Assembly: GCA_021443825.1 (NCBI GenBank)
Contig: JABUTE010000059.1
Span: 1-19,014 of the forward strand
Length of the DNA: 19,014 nucleotides
From: Bacillota bacterium
GTDB taxonomy: Bacteria; Bacillota; Clostridia; Peptostreptococcales; Anaerovoracaceae
Direction of reading: 5' to 3'
Made by a program: the position numbers and the translations under genes. The notes under the pieces were generated by a model. It ran no database searches. It saw only the letters and a program-made list of their open reading frames with translations, and was not told the origin of the DNA. This document shows positions 6,760-13,382 of this stretch, one piece after another. Every line of letters starts with the position of its first letter. Within the stretch, counting starts at the first letter, position 1.

Positions 6760-7533
6760 TTACTCTACATGTTCAAAATCGGGATCGGCCACAGGATCCC
6801 AGGGAATAAAGTGGCTTAAGAATTCGCAGATTCCGTCCAGCATGGCATGCATGATGATCTCACCCTTTTCCTTCGTTGCCAGCGTGCTGTTTCCGTTGGT
6901 GCCGCAGGGGGTCACCATCCGGTTGGCAAAGTCGACGACCATATGGCCCTTTTGCCTGCAACCGGGAAAGATGCGGGTGTATTCTTCGGTGGTCTTTTCC
7001 ATATGCACCAGATCTTCCCGCAGATAGAGCATGGTGGAGGTTTCGCTTTCGTCGCCGTGGCCGCCGCTTTTTTGCAGGCAGACCTGCTTTTCCGGATCGG
7101 CCAGCAGGCCGTTGATATTGGTAACAGCCACCTTGGCACCGTATTCGTTGTTCATGTCGCGGCTAAGCAGGTTGAGGGGGGGATGGGTCGATACCCCGCC
7201 GTCGATGATGAGAAATTTGCGAACGCCGAAGCGGTAAAAGCTCATCAGAATGTCTTTTACATAGGCAGTGAAATGGTCGTGCTGAATGCTGACAGAGCCT
7301 TCCCATTCCACGAAGGCTGGAAAATAGGCATAGGGCAGCGTAGGCAGCGTAACGACCTCACAGCGCTGGGTGACCTTTTGGGCCAGCCAGTCGGTCACAT
7401 AGTAGTCGGTGCCCATGGGAAGATGATTTCCGTGCTCTTTGGAGCCGCCGCCGATGGGAAGAACGACTACCGTCTTTTCGTTTAATAAAGGCTTCACCTG
7501 TTCATAGGTGATCTCTTTGATCTGAACGCCCAT
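6760..7533 (-). CDS. Creatininase-family amidohydrolase, variant-motif subfamily
   Basis: The start is the ATG at 7533 after AGAAGGAG, giving 257 residues; a longer frame to 7575 overlaps the upstream gene and is less likely. The metal-site signature of the creatininase fold is present: PIGGGSKEHGNHLPMGTD (26-43) supplies Glu/His and Asp ligands, and GGHGDESETST later supplies the second Glu/His group. Two motifs differ from creatininase itself: KEHG replaces the usual EQHG, and DGGVSTHPPL (111-120) stands where NGHGGN or NGHYEN is normal. Related creatininase-like proteins with KEHG and GVST-type motifs exist and are uncharacterised as far as I know. The family hydrolyses cyclic amides or formamides, or trims peptides (MftE). 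The substrate is unknown. It lies 17 nt after the alpha/beta hydrolase gene and 18 nt before the aminotransferase gene. Confidence 0.8.
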   Translation of the reverse strand: MGVQIKEITYEQVKPLLNEKTVVVLPIGGGSKEHGNHLPMGTDYYVTDWLAQKVTQRCEVVTLPTLPYAYFPAFVEWEGSVSIQHDHFTAYVKDILMSFYRFGVRKFLIIDGGVSTHPPLNLLSRDMNNEYGAKVAVTNINGLLADPEKQVCLQKSGGHGDESETSTMLYLREDLVHMEKTTEEYTRIFPGCRQKGHMVVDFANRMVTPCGTNGNSTLATKEKGEIIMHAMLDGICEFLSHFIPWDPVADPDFEHVE

Positions 7534-7550
7534 AGGCTTCTCCTTCTCTG

Positions 7551-8378
7551 CTACAGGGGATGGGCGTCGAGCCATGCGAAGCCGTCTTTATGAAAGTCGG
7601 TGCCCTGCAGGCTGTGATCGGCGCCGGGATAGACGACGAACTTGTGCTCCTTGCCGGCCTTCTTCAGACCGCGCACCATTTCGTAGGACTGTCCGGGAAT
7701 GACTCTCCAGTCGTCGGTGCCCTGGCAGATCAGGATCGGGCAGAGGATCTTTTCGGGCCAGCAGACAGCAGAGCGCAGCTCGTAGGCCTCGGGCATCTCC
7801 TCGGGAGATCCGCCCACCAGCTCATTGCAATCCTGACGCATGTCGTATTCGTCGTTGTAGCAGCGGTGATACATGATGAAGCAGTCGGCAAGACCGGCAC
7901 CCACAACGGCTGCCTTGATGCGGCTGTCCATGGCGCAGGCCCGATAGGTCATCATACCGCCTCTGGAATGGCCCCACATATAGACGCCTTCGTGGCGGGT
8001 CTGCGGAAGCTCCATGGCGATATCGATCAGCTTGATCACGTCGGTAACGTCTTTTCCTCCAAATTCCTCCATGCCGGTGCCGCCGCAGTTGCCGCGATAC
8101 TGGCTTCCGAAGGTCACATAGCCGTTGGCTGCGAAAATGCAAAGACGCTCACCCTTTAAGGCGGCGAAATTGCGGTTGCCGCCCCGGTTGAAGATGATCA
8201 CAGGGGCAGGAGCCGTCAGCTCTTTGGGAAAGGCGGCAAAGCCTTCCACCTCCACATCGTCATTGCGATAGCGCAGATTGCAAAGGATCACCTTTTCTGC
8301 CCAGCGCTCGGGCGCTTCGATCTCTTCGATGCGAAGAACATCGGGATTGTTTTTTAAGGATTCGATGATGCTCAACAT
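7551..8378 (-). CDS. Alpha/beta hydrolase of the S9 peptidase/esterase type
   Basis: This 275-residue, apparently cytoplasmic protein (no signal peptide) has the catalytic set of the prolyl-oligopeptidase-like alpha/beta hydrolases: nucleophile Ser138 in GHSRGG, Asp222/223 in QGTDDWRV, and His255 in PGADHSL. IIFNRGGNRN near 61-70 forms the oxyanion-side loop usual in this group. It should cleave an ester, thioester or small peptide bond; there is no beta-propeller, so large-peptide gating is absent. The ATG at 8378 has AAAAGGAGAG in front. It is the third gene of the six-gene run, 40 nt after pepC, and is followed after 17 nt by the creatininase-like gene. Dienelactone hydrolase or acetylesterase activity is an alternative that sequence alone cannot settle. 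Confidence 0.8.
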   Translation of the reverse strand: MLSIIESLKNNPDVLRIEEIEAPERWAEKVILCNLRYRNDDVEVEGFAAFPKELTAPAPVIIFNRGGNRNFAALKGERLCIFAANGYVTFGSQYRGNCGGTGMEEFGGKDVTDVIKLIDIAMELPQTRHEGVYMWGHSRGGMMTYRACAMDSRIKAAVVGAGLADCFIMYHRCYNDEYDMRQDCNELVGGSPEEMPEAYELRSAVCWPEKILCPILICQGTDDWRVIPGQSYEMVRGLKKAGKEHKFVVYPGADHSLQGTDFHKDGFAWLDAHPL

Positions 8379-8418
8379 AATTGTCTCTCCTTTTCTGCTT
8401 TAAAAAGGGCGCGAAGGC

Positions 8419-9738
8419 TTAATACAGCGCTCCGTCGGCCATTCTTTCCGGGGTGCTTTCGTATGCTTTAACGACCTCTTCCGGGGCATATTTCTTGTTG
8501 ATGACCACCGAAACTACATAGGTATCGAACCAGTTATCTGCCATGACATAATAGCCGTTGATGCCCATGCCCTGGCCGTAGCTGTTCTGCACCTTCCATC
8601 GGTCAGGTCTTCCCTGCTCGTCCAGGTTGACGCCGGCAAAGGCCATGATATGGGTGCCCTTGATATTCTTGTATTCCAGGTGCTCCTTCTTATCCATGTC
8701 GATGATCTTGCAGCCGAACATGGCGTTGAAATCATAAAGCTCGCTGTCCATATAGCCGGAGACCTTATGGGAAAGCTTTGCCACATCGCAGCCCATGACG
8801 ACCTGCTCGCCGCCCTTCAGCTGCTCGATGACCATCTGCTTGATCAGGGGCATATCCACATTGAGGAGCACATCGTGGCCGGGGGTCAGGTCGTCCCGCT
8901 GCACATAGCCCTTCATAAAGGCATACTTGTCGGAGGGGTGATGGATGATGAACATATAGTCGTCGTTGTTGACGCCGATAGCCTTAAAAAAGTCTTTGGG
9001 CGTGATACCGGTCATATAGTGGGTCTGCCCCTTGGTATCCTGATACGACCAGTCGAAGGTCTTGCAGGGCGCGCCCAGAAAACGGCAGAGAATGCCGTAG
9101 ATATCCTTCAGTTCTTCTTCCTTGATCTGCCCGAGCTCTTCGGCAGAAGCACCCTTTGCATGGGCGGCCCGCAGGTTGCGCATGGCCGTCTTCAGCTTTG
9201 CGGAGAGGATCCTGGTAACGTATCGGGTGTCTCCCGAGACCTGTGCATCGGGCATGACCGACTTGGGAACGATGCCGTATTTATCGACGATATCGGCGCA
9301 CATATACCACTGCCCGTTATCCATGATGGGGTTGTGCAGCATTCTTCCCATTTTGGGAGAGTCCAGAGGCTCGTCCAGCAGCTCCAGCGCCTTGTTCAGA
9401 TACCGGTTGCTCTTTTCCAGCTGATCGTAGAAATAGACGAAATCCTGCGAAAGCTCAAAGCCTCTGTCTTTCATATCCAGATGCTCGATGGCATGCTGGC
9501 GCAGGTTGTTTAAGGAGGCAAAGGCCCAGCAGCGAAGACTGGTGACCTGATCGGTCACATTGCCGTTCCAGGCGTCGACCGAAAAGGTAAAGGGAAGCTT
9601 GCGCACGGCTTCGTAGTTCATGCCGGCAAGCATGGGGCCGTTCTGGATGATGGCATTGGCCATCTGCTGACCGGCAGCATCCTCTGCCCAGCTCTGCTCA
9701 CATTTTTCAAGAAAGGCAAGATCGATCTCTTTGTTCAT
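8419..9738 (-). CDS. pepC: Bleomycin hydrolase/aminopeptidase C (peptidase C1B)
   Basis: This 439-residue protein matches the usual PepC length (about 440). The papain-type triad is visible: Cys70 in TSLRCWAFASLN, His363 in GTHIMAFAGV, and Asn385 in WKVQNSYG, almost the positions reported for lactococcal PepC. The N-terminal arm, the substrate helix (VTDQ before the cysteine) and the C-terminal arm that reaches toward the active site all appear complete. PepC enzymes are cytoplasmic hexamers that remove N-terminal residues from short peptides and also open amide bonds of compounds such as bleomycin. The ATG at 9738 has AAAGGAGAAA before it. It is the second gene of the six-gene run, 19 nt after the nitroreductase gene. 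Being in an enzyme operon rather than alone suggests a dedicated substrate, but that is inference. Confidence 0.93.
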   Translation of the reverse strand: MNKEIDLAFLEKCEQSWAEDAAGQQMANAIIQNGPMLAGMNYEAVRKLPFTFSVDAWNGNVTDQVTSLRCWAFASLNNLRQHAIEHLDMKDRGFELSQDFVYFYDQLEKSNRYLNKALELLDEPLDSPKMGRMLHNPIMDNGQWYMCADIVDKYGIVPKSVMPDAQVSGDTRYVTRILSAKLKTAMRNLRAAHAKGASAEELGQIKEEELKDIYGILCRFLGAPCKTFDWSYQDTKGQTHYMTGITPKDFFKAIGVNNDDYMFIIHHPSDKYAFMKGYVQRDDLTPGHDVLLNVDMPLIKQMVIEQLKGGEQVVMGCDVAKLSHKVSGYMDSELYDFNAMFGCKIIDMDKKEHLEYKNIKGTHIMAFAGVNLDEQGRPDRWKVQNSYGQGMGINGYYVMADNWFDTYVVSVVINKKYAPEEVVKAYESTPERMADGALY

Positions 9739-9757
9739 ACGTTTCTCCTTTTTCCTC

Positions 9758-10543
9758 TTATTTTAATCTGTCATAAGGGCTGGAAAGCCAGTCCGCAAAC
9801 ATTTCTCTCACATTGTTGGTGCGCTCAAAGCTGAGCCAGCTGCCAAGGCGGCGCACATAATAGCGGCGGATGTATTCCTCCTCGCTCATCACCGGCTGGC
9901 CGTCTTTGCCGCGGGCGATCATAGGGCTTACCATCTTTTCGAACTGATCCTCCGGAAGCTCTTCGTAGCAGTCGGTGAATACCACCGGCGCATCGATGCG
10001 GGAAGACCGCTGCACAGGCTCCTGCTTTGCCCTGCCCATGATCAGCAGGGTGATGGGCATCACGTATTTGGGCAGGTGAAAGACCCTCTTTACCTCCTGA
10101 TAGTTGCAGATGATGTCGGCAATAAAGCAGGAGCGGATGCCCATGGATTCGGCCGCGATGACCATGTTTTCGGCAGCCAGCACCGCGTCGATCTCAGACA
10201 GCAATATCTCATCCTCGTGGGGATAATTGATCTCTGCGCCGGCGGAAGGCACATGCTTTAGAAAGGCACGAAACCAGCGGTTGAAATCGGCAAGCAAGAT
10301 GTAGACCAATGGGGCATCAGCGATAAAGGGCTGATTGTCGCAGCTTTTTGCCACGAAGGCCTTCAGCTGGGGATCTTCCACACGGATCAGCGAAAACTTC
10401 GACATTTTGCCTCCGTTAGGAGCCCGTAAGGCTGCCGATTCGATGATATCCCGCTCCTGCGGGGTGACCGACCCGGGAAGAAAGGCCCGCACCGAGGTGC
10501 GTTCTTCGAGGATCCTGACCGTTTCGTTGATATATTCCGGCAT
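9758..10543 (-). CDS. Nitroreductase-family FMN flavoprotein
   Basis: The start is the ATG at 10543 after AAAGGAGAG, giving 261 residues; a frame running to 10585 lacks a site. The N-terminus carries the FMN-binding pattern of the nitroreductase family: RTSVRAFLPGSVT (15-27) with the basic-Ser-basic phosphate contacts, and ALRAPNGGKMSKF (38-50), equivalent to the AP(S/N)GGN-QPW element. AAESMGIRSCFIADI around 140-155 matches the conserved ESLGLGSCWIG region. These enzymes use NAD(P)H to reduce nitro groups, quinones, enones or other electrophiles, and some oxidise peptides. It is the first gene of the six-gene run and lies about 50 nt downstream of a candidate promoter. The C-terminal 60 residues are less typical and might cap the active site. 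Confidence 0.85.
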   Translation of the reverse strand: MPEYINETVRILEERTSVRAFLPGSVTPQERDIIESAALRAPNGGKMSKFSLIRVEDPQLKAFVAKSCDNQPFIADAPLVYILLADFNRWFRAFLKHVPSAGAEINYPHEDEILLSEIDAVLAAENMVIAAESMGIRSCFIADIICNYQEVKRVFHLPKYVMPITLLIMGRAKQEPVQRSSRIDAPVVFTDCYEELPEDQFEKMVSPMIARGKDGQPVMSEEEYIRRYYVRRLGSWLSFERTNNVREMFADWLSSPYDRLK

Positions 10544-10594
10544 GCTCTCTCCTTTCCGATGCAGCGCGATGGGAAGACACTGCATAATGTAGTA

Positions 10595-10622
10595 ATTATA
10601 CCATTTATCGGGGGAAATACAA
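10595..10622 (-). promoter_or_regulatory. Candidate promoter of the six-gene enzyme operon
   Basis: On the minus strand TTGTAT (10622-10617) precedes a perfect TATAAT (10600-10595) by 16 nt. Transcription would start near 10588 and give a leader of roughly 45 nt to the nitroreductase ATG. AT-rich inverted repeats lie immediately upstream. Confidence 0.6.
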
Positions 10623-10627
10623 TAAAG

Positions 10628-10659
10628 AATATATATGATTATATATTAGAATAAATTCT
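10628..10659. promoter_or_regulatory. AT-rich inverted repeats upstream of the operon promoter (candidate operators)
   Basis: AATATATA (10628-10635) and TATATATT (10640-10647) form a perfect inverted repeat around TGAT. GAAT-AA-ATTC at 10649-10658 is a second one. AGAAT occurs directly at 10626 and 10648 and inverted at 10655. They sit just upstream of the -35 of the minus-strand operon in the gap between two divergent units. They could bind the GntR protein or act as an UP-like element; the AT-richness makes chance palindromes likely as well. The rest of the 344-nt gap (10544-10887) holds the two promoters and a structured leader, and no gene. Confidence 0.35.
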
Positions 10660-10774
10660 TATATATCCTCGGTGATTCATATAAGATCTTTCGGCTGCAG
10701 TGGCTTCATACAAACTTCACGCCCCACGGCTGGCGTAGGGAGATTCTCTGTTTCCGTGAACCATGGTTTTATGG

Positions 10775-10780
10775 TACAAT
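10775..10780 (+). promoter_or_regulatory. Candidate extended -10 promoter of the DUF1538/P-II operon
   Basis: TACAAT is preceded by TGG, giving the extended -10 form TG-N-TACAAT; the -35 region is poor. A perfect palindrome AACCATGGTT (10759-10768) lies in the spacer and may be an operator. The transcript would have a leader of about 100 nt before the ATG at 10888. Confidence 0.45.
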
Positions 10781-10822
10781 AAATGCAGTACAGATTCCCG
10801 GTTCTTTGTGTTTGAACGACTG

Positions 10823-10866
10823 TGCTGCTTTTGCAGCAGCAGCCTGCAGCCGCCGGGAGCTGCAGC
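10823..10866 (+). other. Two GC-rich hairpins in the DUF1538 leader
   Basis: TGCTGC (10823-10828) pairs with GCAGCA (10833-10838) around TTTT. CTGCAGC (10844-10850) pairs with GCTGCAG (10859-10865) around an 8-nt loop. They end some 10 nt before the ribosome site GGAGGA, so they could influence translation. They match no RNA class I know, and there is no T-run after them. Confidence 0.4.
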
Positions 10867-10887
10867 TTTCGCAAACGGAGGAATAAG

Positions 10888-12426
10888 ATGCTTCGAACCT
10901 TTCTTCACGCTCTGCATATCAAACTGCAGGAATCCGTTCTGTCGGTGGTTCCCATCGCGCTGATGGTGGTGCTCCTCTATTTCACCCCCTTCGTCAGCCT
11001 GACAGCAAGGGAGCTTTCGGTCTTTCTGTTCAGCACCGCAGGTCTGATCCTGGGCATCAGCCTGTTCAACCTGGGCGCCGATCTTGCCATGACCCCCATG
11101 GGCGAGAGCATCGGCTCGGGTTTAAGCAAGACCAACCGGGTCGCCCTGCTGCTGGTCATCGTGTTTATCATGGGCTTTCTCGTGACCATCGCAGAGCCCG
11201 ATCTGTCGGTTCTGGCCTCACAGGTTGCCGACGTGGTCGACGGAACCCTTTTAAAGGGCATCATCGGTCTTGGCGTCGGACTGCTGCTGCTTCTTGCCGT
11301 GGCAAGGATCATTTTCAGCAAAAACCTGGCTCAGATGCTGATGTTCTTTTATATGCTGCTCTTTTCGCTGGTGGCGGTAGTCATCCTCAACGGCAACTCC
11401 GTTTTTCTGCCGCTGGCCTTTGATTCGGGCGGCGTTACCACCGGCCCCATCACGGTTCCCTTTATCATGGCTCTGGGCGTGGGCATCGCCACCACCCTTG
11501 GCGGAAAGAATCAGGGCGAAAACTCCTTCGGCCTGATCGCTCTTTGCTCCGTCGGCCCGATTCTGGCCATTGCCGCCCTGGGCATCGTAACGAAAGGAGA
11601 GCTTTCGTATACCGTTCCCGATTACTCGGTAGAAAACGGTCTGGGCGAAGCCTTCTGGCCTCTGATCGCCTCGGTGGCAAACGAGATCCTCATCGCCCTT
11701 ACCTGCATCGTCGCTTCGTTCATGGTGCTTCAGGTCTTCTATCTGAAGGTCTCAAAGCAAAAGCTGCGGCAGATCGGCGTCGGTCTGGTATATACCTTTA
11801 TCGGCCTGCTGATCTTTCTTTCATCGGTCACCATCGGCTACATGCCGGTAGGCTTTCGTCTGGGGCAGCAGCTGGCCGAGACTTCGTGGATGGCGATCGT
11901 CATCATCGGCTTCGTGGTAGGGACCCTGGTCGTTCTGGCCGAGCCGGCCGTTCATGTGCTCAATCATCAGGTAGAAGCCATCACCAACGGCACCGTCAGC
12001 AAAAAAGCCATGATGCTGGCCCTGTCTCTTGGCGTCGGGGCATCTTTGGCGTTATCCATGCTGCGCATCCACTACGGCTTCAGCATTCTCTACTATGTCG
12101 TTCCCGGCTATCTGCTTTCGCTGGGTCTTTCCCTGTTCGTTCCCGGACTTTATACCGCCATCGCCTTCGACTCGGGCGGCGTTGCCAGCGGGCCTCTCAC
12201 CAGCGGCTTTATCCTGCCCTTTTCGGTAGGCGCCTGCTCGGTGCTGCAGGGGCAGGGCAATATTCTGGATCTGGCCTTCGGTGTCGTCACCATGGTCGCC
12301 ATGACCCCTCTGATCACCATCCAGGTGCTGGGCTTTAAGGCCATCGCCACGGCAGGCGTCAAGCGGCGCATCGCCATGAAGCAGATCATGACGGCCGACG
12401 ACGATCAGATCATCCACTTTATGTAA
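10888..12426 (+). CDS. DUF1538 integral membrane protein with internal duplication
   Basis: The start is the ATG at 10888 after GGAGGA; the open frame to 10822 lacks a site. The 512-residue protein is highly hydrophobic with a dozen or more membrane segments. It is two copies of the same unit: AEPDLSVLASQV at 102 recurs as AEPAVHVLNHQV at 351, and AFDSGGVTTGPIT at 177 as AFDSGGVASGPLT at 426. Both pairs are offset by exactly 249 residues. This matches the DUF1538 family, whose function is unknown. The inverted-repeat-like build and the conserved acidic/Gly-rich motifs in membrane regions are those of a secondary transporter or channel. The gene is followed after 16 nt by one P-II-like gene and then another, so regulation of transport by P-II-like trimers, as with AmtB-GlnK, is a reasonable inference. 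Confidence 0.85.
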   Translation: MLRTFLHALHIKLQESVLSVVPIALMVVLLYFTPFVSLTARELSVFLFSTAGLILGISLFNLGADLAMTPMGESIGSGLSKTNRVALLLVIVFIMGFLVTIAEPDLSVLASQVADVVDGTLLKGIIGLGVGLLLLLAVARIIFSKNLAQMLMFFYMLLFSLVAVVILNGNSVFLPLAFDSGGVTTGPITVPFIMALGVGIATTLGGKNQGENSFGLIALCSVGPILAIAALGIVTKGELSYTVPDYSVENGLGEAFWPLIASVANEILIALTCIVASFMVLQVFYLKVSKQKLRQIGVGLVYTFIGLLIFLSSVTIGYMPVGFRLGQQLAETSWMAIVIIGFVVGTLVVLAEPAVHVLNHQVEAITNGTVSKKAMMLALSLGVGASLALSMLRIHYGFSILYYVVPGYLLSLGLSLFVPGLYTAIAFDSGGVASGPLTSGFILPFSVGACSVLQGQGNILDLAFGVVTMVAMTPLITIQVLGFKAIATAGVKRRIAMKQIMTADDDQIIHFM

Positions 12427-12442
12427 CGGAGGTGACACATTC

Positions 12443-12802
12443 ATGGCTGAAAACGGAACCATCCATCAGGCACCGGATAAATTGAAGCTGCTGGTGCTCA
12501 TCGTCAACCGCAATAAGGCGGAATATTATCTCGATCTGCTGCAGGATCTGGGTCTGAGCGCCTCCTTTTCCACCCAGGCCGAGGGAACGGCGCAAACGGA
12601 AATGCTCCAGATGCTGGGCTTTGGCCAGACCGAAAAAGAGCTGATCTTAAGCGTCGTCACCGAGACAAGGGCACATGCCGTGCTCGAGACCCTCGAAGAA
12701 AAGTTCTCTACGATCCGCAATGGCAAGGGGATCGCCCTTACAGTACCCTTTTCTGCCATGGTCGGACTGAACGCCTACCGATTCTTCGCAAACACAAAGT
12801 GA
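12443..12802 (+). CDS. P-II-like (GlnB-fold) protein, first copy
   Basis: This 119-residue protein starts at the ATG at 12443 with GGAGGTGA upstream. It follows the P-II ferredoxin-like plan: first strand KLKLLVLIVNRN (13-24), an amphipathic helix, a short region in place of the T-loop (about 42-60), strand EKELILSVV (64-72), and a B-loop-like GKGIALTVPF (94-103). The T-loop is short and has no tyrosine at the place uridylylated in GlnB, so classical modification is not expected. Such divergent P-II-like proteins form trimers and often gate a membrane partner in response to nucleotides or metabolites. It lies between the DUF1538 gene and the second P-II-like gene, which it resembles only loosely. 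I regard the fold as well supported and the ligand as unknown. Confidence 0.75.
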   Translation: MAENGTIHQAPDKLKLLVLIVNRNKAEYYLDLLQDLGLSASFSTQAEGTAQTEMLQMLGFGQTEKELILSVVTETRAHAVLETLEEKFSTIRNGKGIALTVPFSAMVGLNAYRFFANTK

Positions 12803-12811
12803 GGTATGAAT

Positions 12812-13168
12812 ATGGATTTCGCACATCAGATCATTTTATGCATCGTAAATGAAGGCTTCAGTGAAACCGTCATGTCTGCCGCAAGAAATGCAGGCGCATC
12901 CGGAGGAACCATCCTGCGCGCCCACGGAACAGCCAATCCGCAGGCAGAAAAGCTGTTCAACATCACCATTCAGCCGGAGAAAGAGCTGATCCTCATCGTC
13001 GTTCCCACCGCCATCTGCGACAGCGTGCTGCACGCCATCTATAAAGAGACCGGTCCGGGAACCCCCTGCCAGGGCATCGCCTTTGCCCTGCCGGTAGACG
13101 AAGCCGTCGGCATCAAGACATATGAGCCCCGGCAGGAGGCAAAAGAAAGCACAGAAACAAAGGGATAA
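12812..13168 (+). CDS. P-II-like (GlnB-fold) protein, second copy
   Basis: I chose the ATG at 12812, because GAGG lies 7 nt in front of it; another ATG at 12806 would sit only 1 nt from that site. The 118-residue product is closer to standard P-II proteins than its neighbour: NEGFSETVMSAARNAGASGG (13-32), TILRAHGT (33-40), QPEKELILIVV (54-64) and TPCQGIAFALPVDEAVGI (84-101), the last being the nucleotide-binding B-loop/C-loop region. The T-loop segment (about 39-52) contains no tyrosine, so there is no uridylylation site. The C-terminal tail is charged (about 105-118). Two different P-II-like proteins next to a DUF1538 protein suggest either a heterotrimer or two separate signals acting on one membrane protein. 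The operon ends at the terminator at 13247-13278. Confidence 0.85.
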   Translation: MDFAHQIILCIVNEGFSETVMSAARNAGASGGTILRAHGTANPQAEKLFNITIQPEKELILIVVPTAICDSVLHAIYKETGPGTPCQGIAFALPVDEAVGIKTYEPRQEAKESTETKG

Positions 13169-13246
13169 GACAGGCGCCGCTTCTGCGGGATGACGCAGCC
13201 GAAGACCCTTCTGCAGCGTGCCCTTCGTATCACCATCGAAACAGAC

Positions 13247-13278
13247 AAAGAGGAAGCGTTTACCGCTTCCTCTTTTTT
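13247..13278 (+). terminator. Intrinsic terminator of the DUF1538/P-II operon
   Basis: A 10-bp stem (AGAGGAAGCG at 13249-13258 with CGCTTCCTCT at 13264-13273, 5-nt loop) is followed by a run of six T residues ending at 13278. The 80 nt between the last stop codon and the stem hold a small CTGCG/CGCAG hairpin and no gene. Confidence 0.9.
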
Positions 13279-13297
13279 CTGCAGCCATACAAATGGG

Positions 13298-13326
13298 TTG
13301 TAGATGCTTCAGAAGAAGTATATAAT
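13298..13326 (+). promoter_or_regulatory. Candidate promoter of the MFS/M20D pair
   Basis: TTGTAG (13298-13303) is separated by exactly 17 nt from a perfect TATAAT (13321-13326). A second TATAAT lies at 13337-13342 without a good -35. The leader of about 50 nt is AT-rich and leads to the ribosome site CGGAGGAA. Confidence 0.65.
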
Positions 13327-13382
13327 AAACTGGCTGTATAATAATTCTATATTTAAATCACCTATTTTATCGGAGGAATTCC

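Noticed and set aside
8650..9513. Plus-strand reading frame inside pepC
   Set aside because: Complement of a gene with all catalytic residues identified; no start signal.
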